Origin: Colocasia esculenta
Lineage: Eukaryota; Streptophyta; Magnoliopsida; Alismatales; Araceae
Length of the DNA stretch: 64,000 bases
Assembly: GCA_014218235.1 (NCBI GenBank)
Contig: CM024755.1
Location: 77,360,631-77,424,630 of the forward strand
Direction of reading: 5' to 3'
The translations under genes and the position numbers were made by a program. Every line of letters begins with the position of its first letter. The stretch's first letter is position 1. Under the pieces are notes generated by a model, which did not search any database, was not told the origin of the DNA, and was given only the letters and a program-made list of their open reading frames with translations. This document shows, piece by piece, positions 22,567 through 32,440 of the stretch.

Positions 22567-22578
22567 GGGGTATGCCCC
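22567..22578 (+). other. Conserved U5 hairpin 2 in LARD1
   Basis: GGGGTATGCCCC: four G-C pairs around loop TATG, preceded by CCCTC. Identical in the right LTR (34132-34143). It is 232 bases before the LTR end. Confidence 0.65.
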
Positions 22579-22810
22579 AAGTAGTTGTACTCTTTTAATT
22601 TGGACATGTAATAATGTGATGGGACAGTTGTAAATTGTTATATGCAGATATGAGCACATGTACTTCCTTGTGTCTCTTACTGTTGTGGTTTGTCTTTTAT
22701 ATTCTTACTGGACACGTGTACGAGTTATCCCTTGCGAGACTTTGGTCCGTTTGCGGGAGGCGGATCTGGATATGGAGCCTTATTGGGCATTAGTATCCAG
22801 GGTCGTCACA

Positions 22811-22824
22811 GTTGGTATCAGAGA
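22811..22824 (+). other. Primer-binding site of LARD1
   Basis: GTTGGTATCAGAGA directly follows the left LTR end (GTCGTCACA). TGGTATCAGAG matches the initiator-Met tRNA primer site and sets the element's orientation as plus. Confidence 0.85.
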
Positions 22825-25390
22825 AATGGTCCAGTTAGGATATGAAAAGACATTACGGTTACAATGTCCCAATACATGATTTAATGTCCACTGCTGGTAG
22901 TAAGTCTGTGGTTTTTTGTGCTTCTTAGTACGGTTTTCACGTGAGTTTTAATATGTGAATTGTGTGTATAGTTGGTCAGATTAATAGTTGTGGATAATGG
23001 TAGAGAGATGATACGGGTGGTGATGCAGTGTGAGTGGTTATTAGGGTGCCAGTTGTGGTTAAGGTATAGTTGATTAAAGGTTTTCAATAAAGAAAATTGA
23101 AGGGAATAGTGAATTCAATTGTGAAAATCAGTGAGAATGTCTTAGTAAGGATCAGAGTTGGCAGAGACAGGTATAAGGTAGTGATGTGATGGAATAGCAG
23201 AGGGAATAGTGTTATGATGAGGAATAGAGCTAAGTCATTAGGGCTGTTAAATGTGTGATTGTGGTTGAGAATTGTAGTAGAAGCAGTCATTATGTTTAAG
23301 ATTTTCGTTGATAAAGTATTAAAGACCATGATTAAGTGGCATATCAAGCTTGAAATAAGTAAGTAAAATAGTTTAGTTCGAGATGAGATACTGATAAGAA
23401 AAGGAATAGTGATTAAGATGGTTATTAAGTGTGATTTGTGATTAGAAATAGTTGTAGTAAAGAGTTTAAGGGCAGTGATGTTATGAATAATGAGGATAAT
23501 AGAAAATCTGATATAGAGACCCATGTAAATGTGTAGAGGTGACCAGTTGGTTAAAGAGAGAGTAAAAGAGCAGTGGGAAGTCAGATTTTTCCGAGAATTT
23601 CTTAAGAGAGAGATATTTGTTTAGTAAGAGGTAGTGGATAAAGATTTTGCAGAGAGATTTGTACAAGGTTGCTGTGTTAAAGATAAGAGTAGTGGTGCCA
23701 GCATTTATTTGTAGATTGTGGGAGCAGAGAAGGAAAATTGATGTCAGAGGCAGATTGAAGTTAAAGCTAAATAATTAAAGTAAGTTGAAGCTATGCAAGT
23801 CAGAATAGAAAAGATTAGATTCATTGAGAAACAATGAGGAATAGCAAAGTGGATTATGAATGGATATTTTTGAATGAGTAATAGTAGTGAAAACGTTTAT
23901 ATTTGGCAGTAAATTAGCAATGTGGAATAAAGGAATCAAGTAGAATAAATCATGGTGTTTAAAAGAGATAATTTTAGTTTATAGTTATGGTGGAGAGTAA
24001 GAAAGATTGTAGCATAAATAGCACTTGAGATTAATCAGTTAACAGAATAAATAAGAGAAATATTTTGCAGAAATGGTATTATACCATTGGTAGTAAAGAT
24101 AAAGTTTAGTATTAATGATCAGGTGAAGAAAAAAAATGTGGTAGATTATAGAATAGTGATAATTAAATAATTCAGGAAGTGTGCAATAAGACTATTTCTA
24201 GAATTTGAAGTAAAGTTATAATCACTCAATTAAGGAATAACGAGCAGATTAAAGTATAGCAAAAGGGAACAGGAAAAGTGAGGAGCAATATGATCAGTTT
24301 AGTGGTAAAGAAATTTTGAAATTTGATATCATATAAATGAGCAAGGTTTGGGGTAAAGGTAAAGGTAAATCTTCGGGTATGTGCAGCAGTGAGAATAGAA
24401 ACTGTGAAAAGATATGAATTAGGTTTGTTAAATTAGTTAGGAAATATTGTTGGAAGCGAAGAAAATATATATAAAGGGGAAAGCATATCAATAGAAATAT
24501 ATCAAGATTTAGAATTCAGTATGGCACAGATATAGTAGAAGATAGAATATGAGTTGAGTCAATTAAGTGATGTTAATATATGATAAGAGAAATGTAAAGT
24601 TAGCTGGACAGTATGATTTAAAGCAAGATAAGTTATTAATGGATTGAGGGAACCCAAAATTCATGAAATATTTGGTGAAATGTTCAGTATGATCAGAGCA
24701 GCGCAGCGGAAGCGTGGAAGGATTTAATATTCATAGGTTATCCAAAGTCTAAGTAATTAAAAGAAAGTTTAAGATTTGTGTGCAGTTGAGCAAAGAAGCA
24801 AGGGTTTTTAGTTGAATATGAGTTGAAGCAGTTTGTGTAGAATGATTAGAAGAGACAAGAAACTTAAAGATGATAATGCAAATTTTGCAAGAAATAAACG
24901 ATTGAGGATGTAAATATGAATAAAGCAAAGTAATGGCTAGCGGTAATAAGCAGATAATGGAATGGCACCAAGGAATCTGAAAATTTTAAGTAGGGTCTAG
25001 TGCGATAGAATATCTAAAGATAGCAGTGTAAAGTGAGAGAATTTGAGCAAGGAAAACGGCCCAGAAAGAAATGTTGCAAACACAACCAGGAAAATGTGGA
25101 AGTAGGTTGAGTCAAAAGAGATAAAGCACCAACTGCAGGGTAGAATTGCTTACAGTCGAAAGGTAATGAATGGTGAATTGAATCTACGGAATAAAGCGGT
25201 TGTGGAATAAATTAAAAAGAAAGGGAAGGCAGAGCAAGTAGAGAAATGGGCAGATGATTGGAAAGGAAAATGCAGATGAAGCGTATCCTACTCATTCTGT
25301 ATATGGCTTTGTTTCTTTTTAGGTGATAGTCGGGTTTATTGTGGTTCGTTTTGAATGTCGAGGATGACATTCCTTTTTAGGTGATAGTAA
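22825..25390 (+). other. Non-coding interior of LARD1
   Basis: About 2.57 kb with no long reading frame and no gag or pol motif in any frame. From about 22900 to 25300 the plus strand is strikingly poor in C and rich in A and G. The last 90 bases (GTCGAGGATGACATTCC then TTTTTAGGTGATAGTAA) resemble the sequence that precedes 3' LTRs of plant Ty3/gypsy elements and hold the likely polypurine tract. The two minus-strand open stretches (23084-23666) follow from lack of C and show no domain. Confidence 0.75.
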
Positions 25391-26857
25391 TGTAACGTAG
25401 CGCGTTTTTCGGATCTTCGTGGATCGTCATTTTGTGGTCATTTGGATCTGCGTTTACTGGTTTTGGTATGGTGCTCATGACCAATGTGGGGTTATTGGGC
25501 CTTGGTCATGGTTTCCTAGCATTGCGCGAGGCTTAGTGGGCCGGTAGGTTAGGCCCAGAGTACCCGTTGGTTCACTGGACGTGAACACGACTTGGGTTTG
25601 GGTCACGTTCTAAACGCGATGGCCTTGGTGGTCGCGTTCTGGTTATCATTGTTGGGGTCGACGTCTGCATGCGCGCTGCATGTCGCGCACGGGGTGGGGC
25701 TTACTGACGTCGGGAATGGGAAGGCGACGGTCACCTAGGTCGCGATCAGGTCGCGACATGGTACTACGTCGCGTTCTTAACTGCTGGGTGTTTTTAAGTT
25801 GGTTTCGGCCAGACAGAGCAGAGGAAGCTCTGCTCGGCTAGGGGAAGCTGTTGCAGTGGATTTCGGGGCGATTTGGTGTTCCGGTGTGGTTTTCGACGCG
25901 CTCTCGACGCGAGGACGTCGCATGGAGCGGGGGAGACATCGTACCATGCATGGTTTGCGTGTTCTTCATGAAGTTAGGGAGTTCTACCTTGATTGTTTAT
26001 GTGGATTGCATGTTAGCTTGTTTACCGCTTTAAAAATAATAGATACCATGTTTAGGAGGCGAAATGAGTATGAAAACCGGATTGAAATTGTGTTTAGGGT
26101 GGTTTGCATGGAAAATCCAGAGAGGGTTCCTAGATTAGGGTTGCACCTGTGAAGGCGACAGACCCTGCTGTCGCGACAGGCCGACCCGTCGCGACAGGGT
26201 TTTCTATTGTGCCATGTTGGGGCGACACGATCAGAAGGCGACAGTGTCCTCTGTCGCGACCACAGCCGAGTGGGCTTGTGGTGCTTATTTTATCCGATTA
26301 TTTTTTAAGTATCATACATGGCAATGCTAATGAAGCATTGACACTTGTAGCGCTTGTAAAGCGTGTCGTTTATGTGTTATTTACGTGATAAAGATGGTGC
26401 TCATGAAGTGAGCATGTTTTTACATGGTTGACGCATTGTGCACACTATGAGTGCGTTGTGCATATGGTATTCATCGGGTTTGAGTGTCGTGCATGAGTGT
26501 GCATGGCTAGTGGTTCGACGTTAAGATTATTGTAATATGATTTGTATAGTTAGTTTGAGGTGATTAGGCAGTGAAGGTCATGTGTGGACCTAGCCCTAGT
26601 CTATTGTTGTCTTTTAATGAGTATTATAATGATACATGTGTTAAGTAGTGTGTGTTGCCATAGAGGTCACGGAGTGACCAATGACAGGTAAGGTTGTGTT
26701 GTACTGTTGTGATATAAGTGTGTACTAGTGTGAGATAGCTTGTAGGTCACAGGGTGACCGGGGATGAGTTATTCCCGATACTTGTACTGAGGTTTGTAAT
26801 AAAGAATATATAAGTATATATATATATGTCGTGGTTTGTGCATTGCCGAGTGTGGTG

Positions 26858-28654
26858 TGTTGGCCCTTTTGGTACGGCAGTAAGCTAACCTAGAGGGGGG
26901 GTGAATAGGTTTTTCTGAAATCTGAAATAGAAACTTAAACACAGAAAATTATCACTTCAAAGTTTGGTTAGTTTAGTGTGATAAAGAGTAGCAGTGCGGA
27001 AGCAAGTAAACAATCACACAAATAACACAAGGGATTTATCCTGGTTCGGCCCTTCCCACATGGAAGTCCTACATCCAGTCCCCAAGCAACCTCTTGGGAT
27101 TTTACTAACCAAGGGTACAGTCCCCCTCAAGGACAATACAACACCCAGCACCCCAGCTGGTCTTCTTCTCTTTCCCGGGCAAGAAGGCAACCCACTTCTC
27201 TTACAGGTAAAGAAGCCAACCTCCTAGTACAAACCTCAGTGCGGTTCTGCTAGACACAAACCCCTAGCTAGGTTCTACACTGTATACAGTCCTACAGCTG
27301 GACAGAAGTCTTTCTTAGAAAAGAAAGAACAAAGCTGAGAGTTGGAACAAATAAAAACCAACTAAAAGAACTCTCAGCAAAAAGACTCTCTCCCCAGATT
27401 ACAAAGATGCATACAGAGAGAGTGAAGAGAGGAGAAGGAGCTTGAAGCTTGAGGGCTTCAGATGCTTGAACACTTCTTCTTGGGCTCAGGCTCTTTCTCT
27501 CTTTTCCTTTGAGTGTATGTGGAGTTGAGGTTCTTCCCGGATGTACACTCTTGAAAAATCTTCAGCAAAGCTCTCTATTCTTCTTCAGCCTTGCTTCATC
27601 TTTTATATGAGAGACTTTTGAATAGATCCGTTGAAGAGATCCGTTGGAGTTCTAGCCGTTGCTCATCTTCTCTTCATTTGTCTTAATCAGACTCTGGTGG
27701 TCTTCGAGGTCTGTAAGCATAAAAGAGAGAGTTAGCATAAAAGAGTGTTTACAAGATGACAGTGCATGCTACTGTGTTTCTGTTGACATGATAAAAATAG
27801 TTCATATCTTTTTCTGACAAGACTCTGAAATACGCATGCAGCTTTTTCTGTCAGAAGATATTTGACTTTTCATTAGGCGCCAAACATATTTGAAATATAA
27901 AGGTAATCTGTGTTTGAACAATATCCATGAAGAAATCGTTATGAGCATGACTTATGAAATCGTTATGTGAAGAGTCGTTGCTCATTTGTAAACAAATCGT
28001 TATGAAAGGCAAATCGTTGTAAGTCTCAACAAACGGTTATGAAACTTAACAAATCGATGAGAGGCAAATTGTTATGTAACTTATCAAATTGTTATGAGAA
28101 CGAAATCGATGTGACCAAATCATTATGGCTATAAAAAGAATCGTTCTGAGATCGATTTCTTAACAAATCGTTATGGCCACTTAAGAAGTCGTTGTGAGAT
28201 CGATTTCTTAACAAATCGTTATGGCCACTTAGCGAATCATTCTGAGATCGATTTCTTAACAAATCGTTATGGCCACTTAAGAAGTCGTTGTGAGATCGAT
28301 TTCTTAACAAATCATTATGACCACTTAGCGAATCGTTCTGAGATCGATTTCTTAACAAATTGTTATGGCCACTTAAGAAATCGTTGTAACTACTAAACGA
28401 ATCGTTATAGCGCTTTATAAAATCAATTAAAAACATATCGTTGTAGCGCTTATTAATTTGGCACTTGAACTGAAATCGATGTATATAGATTAGACATCGA
28501 TTTTATCATTTTAGTGCGCCATATTGCATCAATGTGAGACTCAGCATTTTGCTATGAGATTGATGCGACACAGATGAAACAAAATATTCAATTTAAGTTA
28601 CATCATAAATTTTGTTAGCACCAAAATACGAAGGTAATAAAGAGTGGTTCAACA
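26858..28654 (-). repeat. 3' LTR of TR-GAG
   Basis: 1797 bases. The TATA copy is at 27601-27607 on the minus strand. The repeat array in U3 is one unit shorter than in the 5' LTR. It carries a 15-base segment near 27634-27650 (GAAGAGATCCGTTG) that the 5' LTR lacks. Confidence 0.93.
28020..28440 (-). repeat. U3 tandem array, TR-GAG 3' LTR
   Basis: An approximately 48-base unit (AAATCGTTATGGCCACTTA then GTCGTTGTGAGATCGATTTC) alternates two variants, about six copies. The minus-strand open frame here (repeating SGHNDLLRNRS) is only the array read through. Confidence 0.85.
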
Positions 28655-28668
28655 ATCTCCCCCTTTTT
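28655..28668 (-). other. Polypurine tract of TR-GAG
   Basis: The minus strand reads AAAAAGGGGGAGAT immediately before the 3' LTR. The 290 bases between it and the gag stop hold no pol remnant, but have two more purine-rich blocks (28750-28760, 28860-28890). Confidence 0.85.
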
Positions 28669-28958
28669 GGTGATGACAAAATTTATGTGAATTTTTTGAA
28701 AAAATATATGAAGTATAGAAAATGTAGAAAATTCATAGACCATACAAACTCTCCCCATTTTTGTCACTAACCAAAAAGGAAGGATCTTACCATGCATTCT
28801 CTTCCATTTGAGAAAATTTCTTACCATTGAGGGGTTCAACAATCATAGATATTTATTGAATAACTCCCCCTTAATGAAGGCTCCCCCTGAATGAGAGACT
28901 CTACTTATGCCTTGAGCATCCTTTCTTTCTGATGCTCTAAGGCTTTCCTGCAATCAAC

Positions 28959-30767
28959 TTATTCAGATGTAGGTACCCAAATCTTTTTGGGTCCTTGATG
29001 GTTAGATGCATAAAAATATCCTTTCGGAATCCAAACTAAGTGCTTTGTTGTGCAGGTGTTTACAGTGTGTCCTAGTTTATTGTAATGAGAACAACAATGA
29101 ATATAGATTGTTTTGTTGTTCTTATTTTCTTTGTGTTGAGTTTTTAGAACATGATTTCTGTAAACTTTTTCTTTTACAGGGACCTTTTTCTGAGGCATCT
29201 TGGTTTCTTTTACAAATTTTGGTAATGGATATTTTTCAGGAATTATGCCTTGTTTTCCCTTTTCTGGAGGTGTGTAACCAAGACCTTGCTTGTTTCTTCC
29301 GGATTTAGACCCTTTTAAACATAAAGCAAGAGATGTTTTTCCTATAGTTAATTTTCTAATTGATTCTTTTAAGTATAGATTCTCATCAGCTAGAGTTTTC
29401 AACTTTTCTTCTAACTCTAATTTCTCATTATTCTTGCTTTTCACATTTTTATTTAAAAGATAATTTTTATCTTTACATTCTTTTAATTGTTCTTCTAGTT
29501 TCTCCATTTCTGATTTAAGATCAGAATTAGTGTTTTCTAAATAGGTAAGGTTGCTCTTGAGATTTTTCAGTTCTTTTACAACAACCTTATGCTTATTATA
29601 CAGTTCATTAAAGACTTCTTCTAAGTCTTCGGACTCTGACCGTGAATTTGTGCAAGAATCAAAGGAAGGTTCAGAGTGTACCTCATCTAATCCTACCATG
29701 AGGGCTAGATTTACCTGCTCTTTCTCTGATTCAGAGCTTGATGAGCTTGATGATTCTGAGCTTGTGATTTCTTCATTTTCCCAAGCAGCCGCCATTGCTT
29801 TTCTTTTGAATTTTTTGTGCTGCTTCTTGGATTTTTCTGGTTGACCAGTCTTCTTCAGTCTAGTACAATCTGGTCTCAGATGTCCAGGTTTTCTGCATTC
29901 ATAGCAGACTGGTTCTTTCTCCTTTTTCTCTTTCTTTTGGATCCTTCTTGATCCACTTTTCTTCTTCTTTAAAATCTTCTGAAGCTTGAACAATACTTCA
30001 TCAACGTTGTTGTCTTCAGAGTCTGCATTTTGAGAGCTAGAAGAAGAGGTAGAAGGAGCTGCTACAGCTTTAAGAGCATCAGTGCATTTCACAGCTTTAA
30101 GAGCGTTAGTGCATTTCATCTTAGATGAGCTTTCAGATAATCGTTCCATATTTATTTCATGTTCCATGAGAGATCCTATTAAATTATCAATCGATAACTT
30201 GGTTAAATCATGGGCCTCTTTAATAGCAGTAACTTTAGGTGTCCATGACATAGTTAAAGACCTAAGTATTTTTCTAACAATTTCCTCATCAGAAAGATTT
30301 TTACCTAAGGAGTTTAATCCTGCTACTATGGTTGAAAAACGATTATACATAGTAGTAATATCTTCATTTGAAAGCATTTTAAATTTCTCGTACTGTGAAA
30401 CAAGAATATCTATCCTAGTTTGTTTTACTTTATTTGTTCCTTCATAGGTTACCTGCAGTTTATCCCATATTTCTTTGGCAGATTTACATGCAGATACTCT
30501 ACTAAATTCTCCTTTGGATAAGGCACAACATAAGTAGTTCTTAGCTTTAAAGTTTAAAGATAATTTACTTTTATCTGCTACTGTAATGGCAGTAGTGCCT
30601 GGAATATGAATAATAACATAATCACCTACCTCGATTACCTGCCACAGATCAAAGTCTGTGCCTCGAATGAAGCATTCCATTCTCATCTTCCAATATTGGT
30701 AGTCCTCTCCATCAAAGAATGGAGGTCTGGTGACTGATTGACCTTCAGCATATCCTTGAGTTGCCAT
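28959..30767 (-). CDS. gag: Gag protein of TR-GAG (intact, 602 residues)
   Basis: Capsid/nucleocapsid protein that packages element RNA. Residues about 20-210 are the copia gag domain: FFDGEDYQYWKMRME, then KEIWDKLQVTYEGT and MERLSESSSK. A basic stretch precedes a CCHC knuckle, C288-YE-C291-RKPG-H296-LRPD-C301. Residues about 385-475 form a glutamate/lysine-rich coiled coil. A second knuckle, typical of Sirevirus gag, is at 559-572, but its second cysteine is tyrosine (C559, Y562, H567, C572); element B keeps all four residues. The frame ends IWVPTSE where element B's gag ends IWVPKA, just before protease would follow, so the pol deletion left a whole gag. The start is 63 bases after the LTR. 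An intact 1.8 kb frame beside decayed relatives suggests recent activity or selection. Confidence 0.95.
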   Translation of the reverse strand: MATQGYAEGQSVTRPPFFDGEDYQYWKMRMECFIRGTDFDLWQVIEVGDYVIIHIPGTTAITVADKSKLSLNFKAKNYLCCALSKGEFSRVSACKSAKEIWDKLQVTYEGTNKVKQTRIDILVSQYEKFKMLSNEDITTMYNRFSTIVAGLNSLGKNLSDEEIVRKILRSLTMSWTPKVTAIKEAHDLTKLSIDNLIGSLMEHEINMERLSESSSKMKCTNALKAVKCTDALKAVAAPSTSSSSSQNADSEDNNVDEVLFKLQKILKKKKSGSRRIQKKEKKEKEPVCYECRKPGHLRPDCTRLKKTGQPEKSKKQHKKFKRKAMAAAWENEEITSSESSSSSSSESEKEQVNLALMVGLDEVHSEPSFDSCTNSRSESEDLEEVFNELYNKHKVVVKELKNLKSNLTYLENTNSDLKSEMEKLEEQLKECKDKNYLLNKNVKSKNNEKLELEEKLKTLADENLYLKESIRKLTIGKTSLALCLKGSKSGRNKQGLGYTPPEKGKQGIIPEKYPLPKFVKETKMPQKKVPVKEKVYRNHVLKTQHKENKNNKTIYIHCCSHYNKLGHTVNTCTTKHLVWIPKGYFYASNHQGPKKIWVPTSE

Positions 30768-30815
30768 GGATCTTCTCTAAGATCGTTAGATCTTCTTGAT
30801 TGATCAGAGAACCTC

Positions 30816-30829
30816 GCTCTAATACCACT
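30816..30829 (-). other. Primer-binding site of TR-GAG
   Basis: The minus strand reads AGTGGTATTAGAGC directly after the 5' LTR, one base different from the usual TGGTATCAGAGC. Confidence 0.85.
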
Positions 30830-31570
30830 TGTTGGCCCTTTTGGTACGGCAGCAAGCTAACCTAGAGGGGGGTGAATAGGTGTTTCTGAAATCTGAAATA
30901 GAAACTTAAACACAGAAAATTATCACTTCAAAATTTGGTTAGTTTAGTGTGATAAAGAGTAGCAGTGCGGAAGCAAGTAAACAATCACACAAATAACACA
31001 AGGGATTTATCCTGGTTCGGCCCTTCCCACATGGAAGTCCTACATCCAGTCCCCAAGCAACCTCTTGGGATTTTACTAACCAAGGGTACAGTCCCCTCAA
31101 GGACAATACAACACCCAGCACCCCAGCTGGTCTTCTTCTCTTTCCCGGGCAAGAAGGCAACCCACTTCTCTTACAGGTAAAGAAGCCAACCTTCTGGTAC
31201 AAACCCCAGTGCGGTTCTGCTAGACACAAACCCCTAGCTAGGTTCTACACTGTATACAGTCCTACAGCTGGACAGAAGTCTTTCTTAGAAAAGAAAGAAC
31301 AAAGCTGAGAGTTGGAACAAATGAAAACCAACTAAAGGAACTCTCAGCAAAAAGACTCTCTCCCCAGATTACAAAGATGCACACAAAGAGAGTGAAGAGA
31401 GGAGAAGGAGCTTGAAGCTTGAGGGCTTCAGATGCTTGAACACTTCTTCTTGGGCTCATGCTCTTTCTCTCTTTTCCTTTGAGTGTATGTGGAGTTGAGG
31501 TTCTTCCCGGATGTACACTCTTGAAAAATCTTCAGGAAAGCTCTCTATTCTTCTTCAGCCTTGCTTCATC

Positions 31571-31577
31571 TTTTATA
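31571..31577 (-). promoter_or_regulatory. TATA box of TR-GAG 5' LTR
   Basis: Minus-strand TATAAAA in the context CTCATATAAAAGATGAAG, conserved in the other LTR (27601-27607). Transcription of gag would start around 31540 and run leftward. Confidence 0.6.
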
Positions 31578-32009
31578 TGAGAGACTTTTGAATAGATCCG
31601 TTGGAGTTCTAGCCGTTGCTCATCTTCTCTTCATTTGTCTTAATCAAACTCTGGTGGTCTTTGAGGTCTGTAAGCATAAAAGAGAGAGTTAGCATAAAAG
31701 AGTGTTTACAAGATGACAGTGCATGCTACTGTGTTTCTGTTGACATGATAAAAATAGTTCATATCTTTTTCTGACAAGACTCTGAAATACGCATGCAGCA
31801 TTTTCTGTCAGAAGATATTTGACTTTTCATTAGGCGCCAAACATATTTGAAATATAAAGGTAATATGTGTTTGAACAGTATCCATGAAGAAATCGTTATG
31901 AGCATGACTTATGAAATCGTTATGTGAAGAGTCGTTGCTCATTTGTAAATAAATCGTTATGATAGGCAAATCGTTGTAAGTCTCAGCAAACGGTTATGAA
32001 ACTTAACAA

Positions 32010-32440
32010 ATCGATGAGAGGCAAATCGTTATGTAACTTATCAAATCATTATGAGAACGAAATCGATGTGACCAAATCATTATGGCTATAAAAAGAATCG
32101 TTCTGAGATCGATTTCTTAACAAATCATTATGGCCACTTAAGAAGTCGTTGTGAGATCGATTTCTTAACAAATCGTTATGGCCACTTAGCGAATCGTTCT
32201 GAGATCGATTTCTTAACAAATCGTTATGGCCACTTAAAAAGTCGTTGTGAGATCGATTTCTTAACAAATCGTTATGGCCACTTAAGAAGTCGTTGTGAGA
32301 TCGATTTCTGAACAAATCGTTATGGCCACTTAGCGAATCGTTCTGAGATCGATTTTTTAAAAAATTGTTATGGCCACTTAAGAAATCGTTGTAACTACTA
32401 AACGAATCGTTATAGTGCTTTATAAAATCAATTAAAAATA
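32010..32440 (-). repeat. U3 tandem array, TR-GAG 5' LTR
   Basis: Same 48-base alternating unit as at 28020-28440, about seven copies, directly upstream of the promoter in the sense direction. Confidence 0.85.

Larger units (their letters stand above)
17301..22810 (+). repeat. Left LTR of LARD1, interrupted by S2
   Basis: It begins TGTAACGTAGCGCATTTTTC and ends CAGGGTCGTCACA before the primer site. Solo LTR S2 (17510-19839) interrupts it 209 bases in. It aligns along its length with the right LTR. The sense strand is G/T-rich, with stretches nearly free of A and C (21470-21960). 22090-22225 holds three imperfect repeats of about 45 bases around GCTTG(T/C)AGC-TAGGC. Confidence 0.92.

Noticed and set aside
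22811..25390. LARD1 interior as decayed gypsy gag-pol
   Set aside because: I looked for zinc knuckle, DSG/DTG, YVDD-type and integrase motifs in all frames and found none; only the pre-LTR end resembles gypsy elements. A profile search could still reveal faint traces.
28092..32315. Minus-strand frames with repeated SGHNDLLRNRS at 28092-28436 and 32049-32315
   Set aside because: They are the LTR arrays of TR-GAG; present only because the unit length is a multiple of three.
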